From: CBDFGS01 sp965247255
Lineage (GTDB): Bacteria > Chloroflexota > Dehalococcoidia > Lucifugimonadales > CAUZJF01
Assembly (NCBI GenBank): GCA_965247255.1
Contig: CBDFGS010000013.1
Span: forward strand, 930,001 to 994,000
Length of the DNA stretch: 64,000 nt
Direction of reading: 5' to 3'
Part shown: positions 56,007 to 64,000 of the stretch, one piece after another
Layout of the letters: each line of letters opens with the position of its first letter
Numbering within the stretch: position 1 is the stretch's first letter
Translations under genes and position numbers: made by a program
Notes under the pieces: model-generated
What the model saw: only the letters and a program-made list of their open reading frames with translations
The model's database searches: none
Told to the model about the DNA's origin: nothing

Positions 56007-57065
56007 TTACTCGAGGACGGAAAGCGCCGCCTCGAACACCTTCTCTTTTGTCGGCATGTACTCCATCTCAAGCGGGAGACTGTAAGGAACAGGCGTGTGA
56101 GGTGCGGTAACGCGCTTGGGAGGGGCGTCTAGGTAATCGAACGCCTTCTCGGCGACCAGCGCGGAGATGTCGCTGGCCACGCTGCACCTGGGGTAGTCCT
56201 CATCGACGATTACGATCTTCCTCGTCTTCATCACGGACGTCAGAATGGCATCTTCGTCCATCGGCGAAAGCGAGAGCAGGTCGATAACCTCGGCGGAGTA
56301 GCCTCGGCTCTCCAGCATCTCCGCGGCTTGGAGGCAGAGGAGCGTCGTGTAGCTGATGCCGAGCAGCGTAACGTCCGCGCCCTCCCGGGCCACGTTTGCT
56401 TTCCCGATCTCCACCTCGTAGGGCTCCTCTGGCACGTGAGCCCCGTACGCCACCCCTTGTCCTACGTCGGCGGTGACCCCCCTCCCCATCAGAAGCTTGT
56501 GGTTAAAGATTATTACCGGGTCGTCGTCGCGGATGGCCGAGACGAACAGCCCCTTGGCGGTATACGCGTCGGAGGGGCAGACGCACTTCAGCCCCGGGAA
56601 GTGCGTGAACACCGAATAGAGCGTCTCGGAGTGCTGCGCGGCCGAACTCCCTCCCGCCCCGGTGCTGGTCATGATCGTCAGTGGCAGCGTTACTTTTCCG
56701 CCAAACATATAGTGAATTTTGGCGGCGTTGTTAATAATCTGGTCTGCACACACGCCGAAGAAGCCGACGAACATGAGATCGACGATCGGTCGCATTCCGG
56801 TAGCCGCGGCGCCAATTCCCGCCCCCATGAATCCGGCTTCGGAGATGGGCGTGTCCCGGACTCGCTCCGCCCCGAACTTCGTGATCAGGCCCCTGGTGAG
56901 CTTGAACACGCCTCCCCATGCGTCCAACTTGTCCGGCCGTCCCGGCGCCCCTGCGATGTCCTCCCCCATGATGAAGACCGACGGATCGCGCTCCATCTCC
57001 TGGTGAAGGGCCTCGTTGACGGCCTGAACATATGTCAGCGCTCTCACGTCTTGCGCCTGTACCAT
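56007..57065 (-). CDS. acoB: E1 beta subunit, acetoin/pyruvate dehydrogenase type
   Basis: A 352-aa transketolase-C type beta subunit. MGEDIAGAPGRPDKLDAWGGVFKLT, ISEAGFMGAGIGAAATGMRPIVDLMF and GRGVTADVGQGVAYG are family segments, and the C-terminal domain has SLSPMDEDAILTSVMKTRKIVIVDEDYPR and VTAPHTPVPYSLPLE. It pairs with the E1 alpha gene 104 bases upstream and E2 16 bases downstream. The protein binds the E2 and forms the ThDP site with alpha. Confidence 0.9.
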   Translation of the reverse strand: MVQAQDVRALTYVQAVNEALHQEMERDPSVFIMGEDIAGAPGRPDKLDAWGGVFKLTRGLITKFGAERVRDTPISEAGFMGAGIGAAATGMRPIVDLMFVGFFGVCADQIINNAAKIHYMFGGKVTLPLTIMTSTGAGGSSAAQHSETLYSVFTHFPGLKCVCPSDAYTAKGLFVSAIRDDDPVIIFNHKLLMGRGVTADVGQGVAYGAHVPEEPYEVEIGKANVAREGADVTLLGISYTTLLCLQAAEMLESRGYSAEVIDLLSLSPMDEDAILTSVMKTRKIVIVDEDYPRCSVASDISALVAEKAFDYLDAPPKRVTAPHTPVPYSLPLEMEYMPTKEKVFEAALSVLE

Positions 57066-57168
57066 CTTGGCCCTCCGTTGCCGTAGACAAGAATCGACTC
57101 AACACACTCAGCGAGATAACAAAGCCAGAAGCGTCGGGGCGCCGCGCGGCGGGCAGCCAGGGCCACCG

Positions 57169-58170
57169 CTACCCGCGGCTGAAATGCCCCTGGGGGTAGG
57201 AGACATACACGTCCGTATGTAGCTCCTCGAGGTCCGGGAGTGGGCTCTCGTTAGCGAAGCTCGTAGCCTCGGCTACATCGCGCTCCGCCCGGTCTTCTAG
57301 CTCCTGCACGTGCTCCTCGGTCGCTACTTCCCCATCGAGGATGTAGGTCCTCAATTGCGCTATGCAGTCACGGTTGCGGTAGAATTCCTCCTCCTCCTCC
57401 GTCCGGTAGAGGAGGGTGTTATCTGCGCCGAAATGGCCCATGTAGCGGTAGGTCTGCGCCTCGATCAGCGTCGGCCCTTCGCCCGCCCTGGCGCGCTTGA
57501 CGGCTTCGCCGCCAATTTCGTACATCTCCAGCGCCGACTGGCCGTCGGCTACGATGCCGGGGATGCCATACCCGGCGGCGCGAGCGGCGATCGATCCGCC
57601 CGCTACCACGTACTCCACCGGCGTCGACTCCGCGTACCGGTTGTTCTCGCACACGAACACGACCGGTAGCTGCCAGATACCCGCCAGGTTGAGCGACTCG
57701 TGCAGGCTTCCCTGACTGGAAGCCCCATCGCCAAAGAACACCACGCTGACCGAGTCCTTGCCCTGGAGCTTGGCGCTGAGGGCGGCCCCGGTGGCTACGG
57801 GGACGTTGGACCCCACCACCCCATTGGCCCCCAGCATCCCCTTGGTGATGTCGGCGATGTGCATCGTCCCGCCCTTGCCGTTGTTGGTCCCGGTCGCCTT
57901 CCCCAAAAGCTCGGCCATCATCTCCTTAAGGTCGACGCCCTTGGCGATGCAGTGATGGTGGCTTCGGTGAGTCCCCAGCACGTAGTCCTCGTCTCTCAGG
58001 TGGGCGCAGATACCCGTGGGCACCGCCTCCTGGCCGACGGAGGAGTGCATGCCGCGCAGCCTCCCCTGGTCCGCCTCGCGGCGAGACTGCTCCTCGAACC
58101 TGCGGATGGTCACCATCGTGGCGTACATCCACAGGAGCGTTTCCTTCGTCGGTGCGTTGCCTGCTTCCAC
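57169..58170 (-). CDS. acoA: E1 alpha subunit, acetoin/pyruvate dehydrogenase type
   Basis: A 333-aa thiamine-diphosphate-binding subunit. The ThDP motif GDG-(x)n-NN is FGDGASSQGSLHESLNLAGI ... ENNRYAEST. KGGTMHIADITKGMLGANGVVG is typical of acetoin dehydrogenase alpha (AcoA). The HHH/RSHHHCIAKGVDLKEM segment is in the substrate region. GTG 58170 has GGAGGG upstream. With E1 beta and E2 it forms a three-gene operon lacking E3 and lipoate genes. Acetoin is inferred, pyruvate cannot be excluded. Confidence 0.9.
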   Translation of the reverse strand: MEAGNAPTKETLLWMYATMVTIRRFEEQSRREADQGRLRGMHSSVGQEAVPTGICAHLRDEDYVLGTHRSHHHCIAKGVDLKEMMAELLGKATGTNNGKGGTMHIADITKGMLGANGVVGSNVPVATGAALSAKLQGKDSVSVVFFGDGASSQGSLHESLNLAGIWQLPVVFVCENNRYAESTPVEYVVAGGSIAARAAGYGIPGIVADGQSALEMYEIGGEAVKRARAGEGPTLIEAQTYRYMGHFGADNTLLYRTEEEEEFYRNRDCIAQLRTYILDGEVATEEHVQELEDRAERDVAEATSFANESPLPDLEELHTDVYVSYPQGHFSRG

Positions 58171-58334
58171 GCTTGCCCTCCATGCGTCCGCCGCGTATTG
58201 GGCGGCCCGCTGGATTATAACATCGGGTCCGAGCAGTGACTACTTAGCCAACCGGCGCGACAAACGCTCCAGAATAGCGAAGGGCGGGTCTAAGACCCGC
58301 CCCCTACGAGAACCAATAAGGGACGCCGGGAGAC

Positions 58335-59495
58335 CTATGCCACCTTCTCGAACCCCTTGCTACGCCAACCGCGTAGCCCCTGCTCGGCTAGCGTAACCGT
58401 GCGCTCGGGGTCGTCGACCACCCGCCCTATCTTGGAGGCAATAGAGCCGTGTTGTTGCGCAATCTCTATGGCCTTGCTCGTGTCGCCTTCGGGGACCACG
58501 ATGCAAAAGCCGATGCCCATGTTGAACACCTCGTACATCTCCTCGTCCGGGACGCCGCCCCTGTCCTGGATGAGCTTGAAGATGGCCGGGGGCTCGGGCA
58601 ACTCGTCGATCACGTAGCCGACGGCCTTCTCAAGGCGAGGTAGATTCAGGAAGCCGTCTTGAGTGATGTGGGCGACGCCTCTCAGGTCAAGGCCGCCTTC
58701 GAACATCGCCATCACCTCGGCAACGTATATTCGAGCTGGCGTCAGCAGCTCCTCCCCGAGGCTGCCATCCAAACCAGGGTGCGTTTGGCCGAGTATCTCC
58801 AGCTTCTCGCGCAGCGATACCTCCTGGCCAAGTCCAAAAGCCTTGCGTGCCAATGTGAACCCGTTACAGTGGAGACCGGAGCTTGGCAAGCCTACGATCG
58901 CGTCCCCCGGCTGAATCGTTTCCCCGGTGATAATCCCGGACTCTTCGATAACACCGATGGCGGTCCCGGCGAGGTCGAAGGCGTTTCCACCCTCCTCCCC
59001 CTGAAGCATCTCGGGAAGCTGCGCCGTCTCGCCCCCGACGACAGAGACGCTTGCCGCCTCAGCACCCTTGCGGAGGCCCTCACCGATTTGCGACATCATC
59101 TCCTCGTCGACCCACCGCACCGCAAGGTAGTCCACCAATGTTGCGGGCCGCGCCCCAACGCACAGCACGTCGTTCACATTTACAGCCACGCAGTCGCTTC
59201 CCACCGACTCGTAACTGCTCATCAGTTCGGCGATCATCGCCTTGGAACCCACGCCGTCCGTGGAGATCGCCACTCTTATCGGGCCGAGACCGACCACATT
59301 GGCGAAGTGGCCCAGTTCCAGCTCTGCGCCGGACCCTTTCCGCCAGGTCTTCTTCAGCGATTCGAAAACGGTGTCCAGGGCCGAGCTGGCACTCTGCGTA
59401 TCCACGCCGGCACTCTTGTAGGACAGCCCTCGCGTAAGGCCCGCCTCACGTGAGTCCCTCGCCAGATTACCGGCACCTTTCACGCGTTGACCCAT
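58335..59495 (-). CDS. purM: Phosphoribosylformylglycinamidine cyclo-ligase PurM
   Basis: The 386-aa AIR synthase for purine biosynthesis. SYKSAGVDTQSASSALDTVFESLKKTW, ISTDGVGSKAMIAELM (the conserved DGVGTK-like ATP site), GSDCVAVNVNDVLCVGARPATLVDYL and VVGGETAQLPEML are all PurM hallmarks, with a C-terminal GIGFCIVVPEGDTSKAI. The first 25 residues extend beyond the usual N-terminus. It precedes the methyltransferase gene's end by only 7 bases on the same strand. Confidence 0.95.
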   Translation of the reverse strand: MGQRVKGAGNLARDSREAGLTRGLSYKSAGVDTQSASSALDTVFESLKKTWRKGSGAELELGHFANVVGLGPIRVAISTDGVGSKAMIAELMSSYESVGSDCVAVNVNDVLCVGARPATLVDYLAVRWVDEEMMSQIGEGLRKGAEAASVSVVGGETAQLPEMLQGEEGGNAFDLAGTAIGVIEESGIITGETIQPGDAIVGLPSSGLHCNGFTLARKAFGLGQEVSLREKLEILGQTHPGLDGSLGEELLTPARIYVAEVMAMFEGGLDLRGVAHITQDGFLNLPRLEKAVGYVIDELPEPPAIFKLIQDRGGVPDEEMYEVFNMGIGFCIVVPEGDTSKAIEIAQQHGSIASKIGRVVDDPERTVTLAEQGLRGWRSKGFEKVA

Positions 59496-59502
59496 CTTAC
59501 GT

Positions 59503-60339
59503 TCATGACTCTTGCCTATCGGCAGTCACCTGCGGCTTACGTGCCACCAGCAGCCCGTAGCCCAGGATGCCCCGCTGCACAAGGTCTTCGACTGTCTCCA
59601 GCAGCCTTCCAGCCTCTGCCAGCACCGCCTTGTCGATGGGGAGCGCCCCAAACCTCGCGGCAACCTTAGCCATGGTGAGCTTCCTGCTCAGGCCGCGAAG
59701 GAATGGATGCGCAACGTGGCTGGTGTCCTCCGCTACCTCCACCTCGAAGCGCCACCTCTCCAGTAGCTCGCGGTAGCCGCCGAGCGAGAGCGCCCCTCCA
59801 ACGCAGCCTGCCGCCGAGCGAACTCCGGTAAGCTCGGCCGGTAGCGTTCCGTCCACCGTCACGTCCGTGATGCCTACGACCCCCCCTGGGGTGAGGAACT
59901 CTATAGCCTGACGAAGTGTCTCCGCCTTCGGCTCGAGTATCGACAGAACGCACTCCATCATCACGAAGTCGAATCTCTCGGGGTGCCCCCATGTTTGGAT
60001 GTCGCCCTGGCTGAAAGATACCCTCTCCGCCAGGCCTCTCTCTCGTGCCCTCTCTCGTCCAGCGAGGACGCCTTCCATCTCGAGGGTGACACCGTGGACC
60101 TTAGCGCCACTGGTTTCCGCAAGGTGCACTGCGGTAGTGCCCAGCCCGGAGCCGACGTCGAGCACGGATGATGACGAGTCGATTCCCATGAGCCCGGCCA
60201 GCCTCGTGGTAAGCTGTAGCCCGCCCGGGTGGAACGAATCACCCAGTAGCCATTTGACCCAGGGGCTACCGTAAGAGGCCGCGCAGCAGGAGGCAACGCC
60301 GTCCCGGAGGAGGCCGCCCCGTTGTGCCGTGTTCGTCAT
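59503..60339 (-). CDS. SAM-dependent methyltransferase, HPGG-type
   Basis: A 278-aa class I methyltransferase: SVLDVGSGLGTTAVHLAETSGAKVHGVTLE is SAM motif I, FSQGDIQTWGHPERFDFVMMECVLSIL motif II-III, LTPGGVVGITDVTVDG motif IV. The N-terminal ASCCAASYGSPWVKWLLGDSFHPGGLQLTTRLA (two Cys, then LLGDSFHPGG) is characteristic of a subgroup often seen near metal-resistance genes; substrate is not assignable. ATG 60339 lacks a clear ribosome site. It is transcribed toward purM. Confidence 0.8.
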   Translation of the reverse strand: MTNTAQRGGLLRDGVASCCAASYGSPWVKWLLGDSFHPGGLQLTTRLAGLMGIDSSSSVLDVGSGLGTTAVHLAETSGAKVHGVTLEMEGVLAGRERARERGLAERVSFSQGDIQTWGHPERFDFVMMECVLSILEPKAETLRQAIEFLTPGGVVGITDVTVDGTLPAELTGVRSAAGCVGGALSLGGYRELLERWRFEVEVAEDTSHVAHPFLRGLSRKLTMAKVAARFGALPIDKAVLAEAGRLLETVEDLVQRGILGYGLLVARKPQVTADRQES

Positions 60340-60380
60340 ATCGCCTCGCTGGTCGCACCCTCAGTTTGATTGATTGCAGA

Positions 60381-60386
60381 TATAAT
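60381..60386 (+). promoter_or_regulatory. Perfect TATAAT -10 ahead of the acetamidase gene
   Basis: TATAAT at 60381-60386, 26 bases before ATG 60413. No good -35 at 16-18 bases, so the site is assigned by the -10 alone. Confidence 0.35.
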
Positions 60387-60412
60387 TGCAACGACTAACG
60401 CAGGGGGCCAAA

Positions 60413-61297
60413 ATGAAGAGAATCACCCGCGAGAATTTCGTCACGATCCTTGCGCCGGAGAACCCGCCGGCCCTGGAGGTTGAATCCGGCGAAGAGGTAT
60501 TGGTCGAGACGTGGGACGCCTTCAAAGGGGTCCGTGACGCCTCGGCGTTGTCGGCGGACTCGCTCGTCGCGCCGGTGACCGGGCCGGTCCACGTCGAGGG
60601 CGCTGAGGTGGGCGACGCTCTCATGGTCGACCTGATCGACATCACGCCCAAGGAAGAGGCGGTCCATATGGTCATTCCGGAGCGCGGGTTTCTTCCCGAT
60701 GAGTTCCCCGACCCTTACGCCACCGTCATGCAATACGACGACGGCCACCTCCTACTCCCCGGGGGTCTCCGTCTCCCCACGCAGCCATCGGTGGGGTTTA
60801 TCGCTACGACGCCGACCTACGCGCAGAGCTCCGCCAGCGATAGCGGGCCTTACGGCGGAGACATGGACATAAAGGAGCTTGTGGCGGGCAGCACGATATA
60901 CCTGCCCGTGTTAATCCCCGGTGGCATGCTTACGCTGGGCGACGTCCACGCGCTGGTGGGCGACGGCGCCGTCGGAGGGACCGGCGCCGAGACCTCCGCC
61001 GACGTCCACATCCGCGTCACCGTTCAAAAGGGCATGGCAATACGCGGTCCGCGGGCGCTAACCCCCGACCACTTCATCGTCCTGTCCTACGGAGACGATC
61101 TGGGACCTGCGATGAAGCAGGCCGTCCGCAACATGGTCGAGTTCCTGGCCGACGAGATCGGCATGGCCCAATACGACGCATACACGCTGCTAAGCATTGC
61201 GGGAGATGTGCGCGTCTCGCGGACGTTCCGGCCCATCAGCCCGGTAAAGATGATGCTGTCGCGGGATGCTCTGGAGCAGCTGCAGCGTCAAGCGTAG
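60413..61297 (+). CDS. Acetamidase/formamidase family protein
   Basis: A 294-aa cyclic-amide-type hydrolase (FmdA/AmdA). MKRITRENFVTILAPENPP starts the fold; GPVHVEGAEVGDALMVDLIDITP, AGSTIYLPVLIPGGMLTLGDVHALVGDGAVGGTGAETSADV and FIVLSYGDDLG are family segments. It releases ammonia from formamide or acetamide. ATG 60413 (AGGGGG upstream) is favoured over ATG 60386. The gene lies alone on the plus strand between a methyltransferase and a MerT-like gene, with an AmiS-like candidate at 53793. Confidence 0.88.
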   Translation: MKRITRENFVTILAPENPPALEVESGEEVLVETWDAFKGVRDASALSADSLVAPVTGPVHVEGAEVGDALMVDLIDITPKEEAVHMVIPERGFLPDEFPDPYATVMQYDDGHLLLPGGLRLPTQPSVGFIATTPTYAQSSASDSGPYGGDMDIKELVAGSTIYLPVLIPGGMLTLGDVHALVGDGAVGGTGAETSADVHIRVTVQKGMAIRGPRALTPDHFIVLSYGDDLGPAMKQAVRNMVEFLADEIGMAQYDAYTLLSIAGDVRVSRTFRPISPVKMMLSRDALEQLQRQA

Positions 61298-61339
61298 CGG
61301 ATAAACAGCCAGGCGCAGCGTGATGGGCTCGCGTCGAGG

Positions 61340-61768
61340 CTATCCGAACCAGATTCCCAGGTACCGTGTGAGCCAGAACAGGCCGGCGTAGGTCGCGCCG
61401 CCGCTCAGCGCCAGAGCGGTCAGCAGTCGCCAGTAGTTCGACACGGACCCGACACTTCTGCAGCTCGTGTCGCGCTTCAGATAGACGGCCACGGCGACGG
61501 CCGCGACCACCAGTCCCGCTGCCCTGAAGCCCCATCCGTAGGTGTAGTACAGCGTATCGCCCAGGGTCACGGCCTCTGCAGCGGTGGCCACACCAATCAG
61601 GACCATCACCACCGGCGATACACAGCAGCTTATAGCCGCCAGCCCCGAGACGAGGCCGACCATCAACCCGCCCTTTAGCTGCGACCTACCCGGACCGGAC
61701 GTGGAGGAGTTATTCACGCGATCGAGTATGGGAATGCTCCGGGTCTCCTCATTATCTTGGGGCGCCAA
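61340..61768 (-). CDS. MerT-like membrane protein with paired cysteines
   Basis: A 142-aa membrane protein with four helices. The second, LVSGLAAISCCVSPVVMVLIGVA, has the CC motif of mercuric-transport proteins (MerT). A cytoplasmic DTSCRSVG adds another Cys. It lacks the second Cys pair of full MerT. No merA, merP or merR is near, so mercury uptake is a family-based guess; other heavy-metal or small-molecule roles are possible. TTG 61768 is uncertain; a GTG or ATG further inside (about 61714 or 61674) could be the true start. Confidence 0.6.
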   Translation of the reverse strand: MAPQDNEETRSIPILDRVNNSSTSGPGRSQLKGGLMVGLVSGLAAISCCVSPVVMVLIGVATAAEAVTLGDTLYYTYGWGFRAAGLVVAAVAVAVYLKRDTSCRSVGSVSNYWRLLTALALSGGATYAGLFWLTRYLGIWFG

Positions 61769-61902
61769 AGCAGAAGAGATACCGCACGCTTTGCGTGTGA
61801 CAAACGCAGCGCGAACTCGTCGTGTAGTTTGGATGCAGAGCGCCCGCTCGCGATTCCATTGGAGACTCAGGACGAGCAGCCTATCGGGCTAGCCGCGCCG
61901 GT

Positions 61903-62325
61903 CTACTCCGAGCCCCTCTGGCCGTTCGTGGAGAACGAAGAATCAGGATTCTGGCCGGCGCGTTCGTTCAGTGCAACGGCCTCGCTAACCCACGCCTTCA
62001 CCTGCCCTTTGGGGATATCCTCCGGCGAGCGGAACTTAACGTGGCGCATGTTTCTTCCGGTACCTTCTATCCTCGACTCTGGATCGGTGAGGTGCGCGCC
62101 CTTGAAAAACCCCAGCGTGACGTACGTCTCAGTCGCGGTGAGATAGCAGGCATTCCCCGCCTTTTCGTATGTCGGGTTGCTCCATTTGATCGACTCCTTG
62201 AGTCCGGGCTCGGCCTCAAGGATTAGCTCCCTGAGCGCGCTGGCGATGCGCCTGGGCTCCGGGTCCAGCTCGGCAATCCAGGAGTCGACGTTCTTGCTCC
62301 GTGCCATTTTGCCGTCTTGGGTCAT
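61903..62325 (-). CDS. DUF1801 (YdhG-like) protein
   Basis: A 140-aa protein with DSWIAELDPEPRRIASALRELILEAEPGLKESIKWSNPTYEKAG, the conserved DUF1801 stretch, then CYLTATETYVTLGFFKGAHLTDP and HVKFRSPEDIPKGQVKAWV. The function of the family is unknown; it has a ferredoxin-like fold. ATG 62325 begins 5 bases after the aldolase stop; ATG 62307 is an alternative. It is the last gene of a short minus-strand pair with the aldolase. Confidence 0.85.
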   Translation of the reverse strand: MTQDGKMARSKNVDSWIAELDPEPRRIASALRELILEAEPGLKESIKWSNPTYEKAGNACYLTATETYVTLGFFKGAHLTDPESRIEGTGRNMRHVKFRSPEDIPKGQVKAWVSEAVALNERAGQNPDSSFSTNGQRGSE

Positions 62326-62330
62326 AGGCG

Positions 62331-63068
62331 CTAAGTGCTCTGCTCCAGCAGCACCGTGACGCCCATGTCGATATATTTCTGGCGGGTTTCGGGCGTGTTG
62401 TTCCTGTGGCAGGTGACGGTATCCGTGCCTTTCAGGGCATCGGCCACGTAGCCAACGCAATCGTCCACCGTTTTGAGATCGTGCTCGGGGTGCGCTTCAA
62501 TGCTGAAGGTCAGGTCCATCGGTCCGAAGGAGACGCAATCGACACCGGGCTTGGCGAGCTTTCGCACGTTAGTCACGGAATGGACAGACTCAACCTGTAT
62601 CCATAACACCCCGGTCTCGGCCCACCACGCAGCGTAGTCGTGGTGGTCGCCGCCGTGGGCCTTGACTCCGAGCCGGGCGCGTCCTCCCCAGCTCCGCACC
62701 CCTCTCTGCGGGTAGTAGAAGTTGCTTACGGCCTCGTCTACGGTCTCCTCCGTCTCAACCTGGGGGACCTCGATCCCCGTTGGCCCAAGGTCCAGAATGT
62801 TGCCGACCAAGTAGGTGTGGCGGGTGTGTTTGATCCGGAACTGGACGGGGACGCCTAGCTCGGCTGCCGTCTCGCAGAACGAGATCAGGCGCTCCTCATT
62901 GTATGGGGCGTGCTGGCTGTCAACAGACACGAAGTCGTATGGGCCCCTGTCCACGATCGACCGCAGCGTGTCCGCGTCCGTGGTAGCTGGGACCGACACG
63001 CCGAGAACGATATCCCCATCGTGTATCCGCCTCTTGAGCGAGGCAGCCCGGTCCGTTGGTTCTGGCAT
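62331..63068 (-). CDS. HpcH/HpaI-type class II aldolase
   Basis: A 245-aa aldolase of the HpcH/HpaI family, which cleaves or forms 4-hydroxy-2-oxo acids. The N-terminus LKRRIHDGDIVLGVSVPATT is followed by VSVDSQHAPYNEERLI (catalytic His), VGNILDLGPTGIEVPQVET, the metal ligand Glu in WIQVESVHSVTNVRKLA and Asp in SFGPMDLTFSIEAHPEHD. ATG 63068 has GGAGG 10 bases upstream. It is coupled to the DUF1801 gene. Substrate is unknown. Confidence 0.88.
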   Translation of the reverse strand: MPEPTDRAASLKRRIHDGDIVLGVSVPATTDADTLRSIVDRGPYDFVSVDSQHAPYNEERLISFCETAAELGVPVQFRIKHTRHTYLVGNILDLGPTGIEVPQVETEETVDEAVSNFYYPQRGVRSWGGRARLGVKAHGGDHHDYAAWWAETGVLWIQVESVHSVTNVRKLAKPGVDCVSFGPMDLTFSIEAHPEHDLKTVDDCVGYVADALKGTDTVTCHRNNTPETRQKYIDMGVTVLLEQST

Positions 63069-63189
63069 AGCGCAGTGTCCTCCGTGGCAGCTTAGGCCCC
63101 GACGAGCCCCGGACATTATACGCTCGTGGGCGTGACCGCAGGCCCGCAAGTGACCGCCGCCTGAGCGGAGATGGCGAGGGCAAATGGCG

Positions 63190-63218
63190 TTGACCGCGTT
63201 GATAGCGCATCCTATAAT
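63190..63218 (+). promoter_or_regulatory. Strong promoter of the FHA-domain gene
   Basis: TTGACC at 63190-63195, 17-base spacer, TATAAT at 63213-63218. ATG 63284 lies about 58 bases after the expected start site. Confidence 0.65.
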
Positions 63219-63283
63219 CGCTTTGAATCGAAGCTCGGCCACGTCGGCGGCAGCGAACCGAAAGAACACCCACTTATCACGCC

Positions 63284-63634
63284 ATGTCTCCTCCGAAAGC
63301 CATTCTATGGGTCCGAGGCGGCCCGAACGACGGTGAGACCGTAGGTCTGGCCGACGAGATCACCCTGATTGGCCGCTCGGAAGACAACAACATCGTGGTG
63401 GAGGAAGGCAACGTCTCGCGTCAGCATGCCGGGATCCGCAGCGAAGCCACCGGCTACTGGATCGAGGACCTTGGCAGCCGCAACGGCACCTTCGTCAACG
63501 GGGCCCAGGTCGAAGGCGAGGGACAGCGCCTACGGGACAACGACAAGATCGAGCTCGGCGGCGCCGAAGACATCCACTGGGTCTTCAAAGAGCTTGGCGC
63601 TACGGTGACGATTGAGCGGCCGCAGCTCGGCTGA
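63284..63634 (+). CDS. FHA-domain protein
   Basis: A 116-aa phosphothreonine-binding forkhead-associated domain on its own. The signature is complete: ITLIGRSEDNNIVVEEGNVSRQHAGI (GRS ... SRxH) and WIEDLGSRNGTFVNGAQV (the N-G-T-x-V-N-G strand). It probably reads Ser/Thr phosphorylation, but no eukaryotic-type kinase or phosphatase is close. ATG 63284 is the natural start. Confidence 0.92.
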   Translation: MSPPKAILWVRGGPNDGETVGLADEITLIGRSEDNNIVVEEGNVSRQHAGIRSEATGYWIEDLGSRNGTFVNGAQVEGEGQRLRDNDKIELGGAEDIHWVFKELGATVTIERPQLG

Positions 63635-63698
63635 GCGGCCCAACCTAGATTGCCCTTTCCTGAATTCTGAGGCCTCCGGAGCATGAGAGGAGAACATT

Positions 63699-64000
63699 GT
63701 GGCCAAGGCACAATTTTTCGAGACAACAGTAGTCGACACAGACGCCGGGCTATCTGCACAGTTCATTGTTGTCCCTAGCAAGTATCTACCGGTAGAGACC
63801 TCACCCGAGCAAGTACCGACTCTTGCCGAGCTACTCGGTCTGGAGATTCGCGCGTCAATAGACGACGGATGGCTAACACGAGCCGTTACCGCATCTTTAG
63901 CGGCCGAAGGCCCGGATTTCCTATCGTCATGGCCGTCCGCCCCGCCCCAGGCAGACAACAGTCACTTCAGCTTCGCTGAATATTTGACGATGGCTCAGAT
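63699..64000 (+). CDS. Start of an uncharacterised protein, open at the window's end
   Basis: From GTG 63699 (AGGAG 6 bases upstream) the frame is open for 100 codons to the end of the window. It starts AKAQFFETTVVDTDAGLSAQFIVVPSKYLP and includes VPTLAELLGLEIRASIDDGWL. There is no recognised domain in the visible part. It follows the FHA gene by 64 bases on the same strand and may share its transcript. Confidence 0.6.
   Translation, partial: MAKAQFFETTVVDTDAGLSAQFIVVPSKYLPVETSPEQVPTLAELLGLEIRASIDDGWLTRAVTASLAAEGPDFLSSWPSAPPQADNSHFSFAEYLTMAQ

Overview
The window looks like a piece of a free-living, moderately GC-rich bacterial chromosome, most plausibly a Chloroflexota (SAR202/Dehalococcoidia-like) genome, possibly assembled from a metagenome. 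That placement is inferred from gene content: DUF3179 proteins, FG-GAP/ASPIC lipoproteins, a FabL-type enoyl reductase, a phytanoyl-CoA dioxygenase, acetamidase and 2-hydroxyacid dehydrogenases in short operons. No marker gene settles it. TAA, TAG and TGA are all used as stops, and GTG and TTG starts are common.

Layout. 1-1.9 kb: the start of an SbcC-like ATPase (minus) and a DUF3179 lipoprotein. 1.9-2.4 kb: dispersed GC-rich repeats. 2.4-6.4 kb: a fatty-acid/phospholipid operon (a small unknown protein, two hot-dog dehydratase subunits, PlsX, FabG, FabL). 6.4-11.2 kb: YgfZ, an IscA-type Fe-S protein, an aldehyde dehydrogenase, a zinc ribbon, a HAD phosphatase and a frameshifted P-loop kinase. 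11.5-15.7 kb: a general-stress locus with six small unknown proteins (minus) divergent from an RsbW-like anti-sigma factor and a SigB/SigF-type sigma factor. 15.7-24.7 kb: secreted lipoproteins (two large FG-GAP/ASPIC proteins), an MMPL exporter and a cysteine-rich 90-aa protein. 25-30.5 kb: a glycine-betaine-type binding lipoprotein, an S-component-like membrane protein, a NarL-type two-component system and a VTT-domain membrane protein. 30.7-33.3 kb: two tRNA-Arg genes flanking a 2-hydroxyacid dehydrogenase, then a collagen-like lipoprotein. 33.3-41 kb: CBS/CorC protein, GlmU, another dehydrogenase, a conserved unknown, an Eis-like acetyltransferase, RuvB. 41-47.4 kb: phytanoyl-CoA dioxygenase, a heterodimeric ABC exporter, an ECF sigma factor with a DUF5667 anti-sigma-like partner. 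47.6-54.4 kb: RimI-like acetyltransferase, a second DUF3179 gene with an in-frame UGA, a double-domain methyltransferase, a VOC protein, PrkA and a membrane protein. 54.8-64 kb: E2/E1beta/E1alpha of an acetoin/pyruvate-type dehydrogenase, PurM, a methyltransferase, acetamidase, a MerT-like protein, DUF1801, an HpcH/HpaI aldolase, an FHA protein and an unfinished gene.

Two observations stand out. (1) The DUF3179 gene at 48492-49637 has an in-frame TGA exactly where its Cys-containing paralogue in this same window (gene 534-1889) has the first cysteine of the CPLC motif. A perfect 7-bp hairpin lies at the distance and with the loop guanosine described for bacterial SECIS elements. It is a strong candidate for a selenocysteine-containing DUF3179 protein. 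(2) The sequence GTTTAR-N14-GTTTAW with identical 14-nt spacing occurs three times, all around the SigB/RsbW locus: before the anti-sigma gene, before the divergent operon and inside that operon. Inspection by eye found it nowhere else in the window. It is a likely promoter signature for this sigma factor and defines a small stress regulon of unknown proteins.
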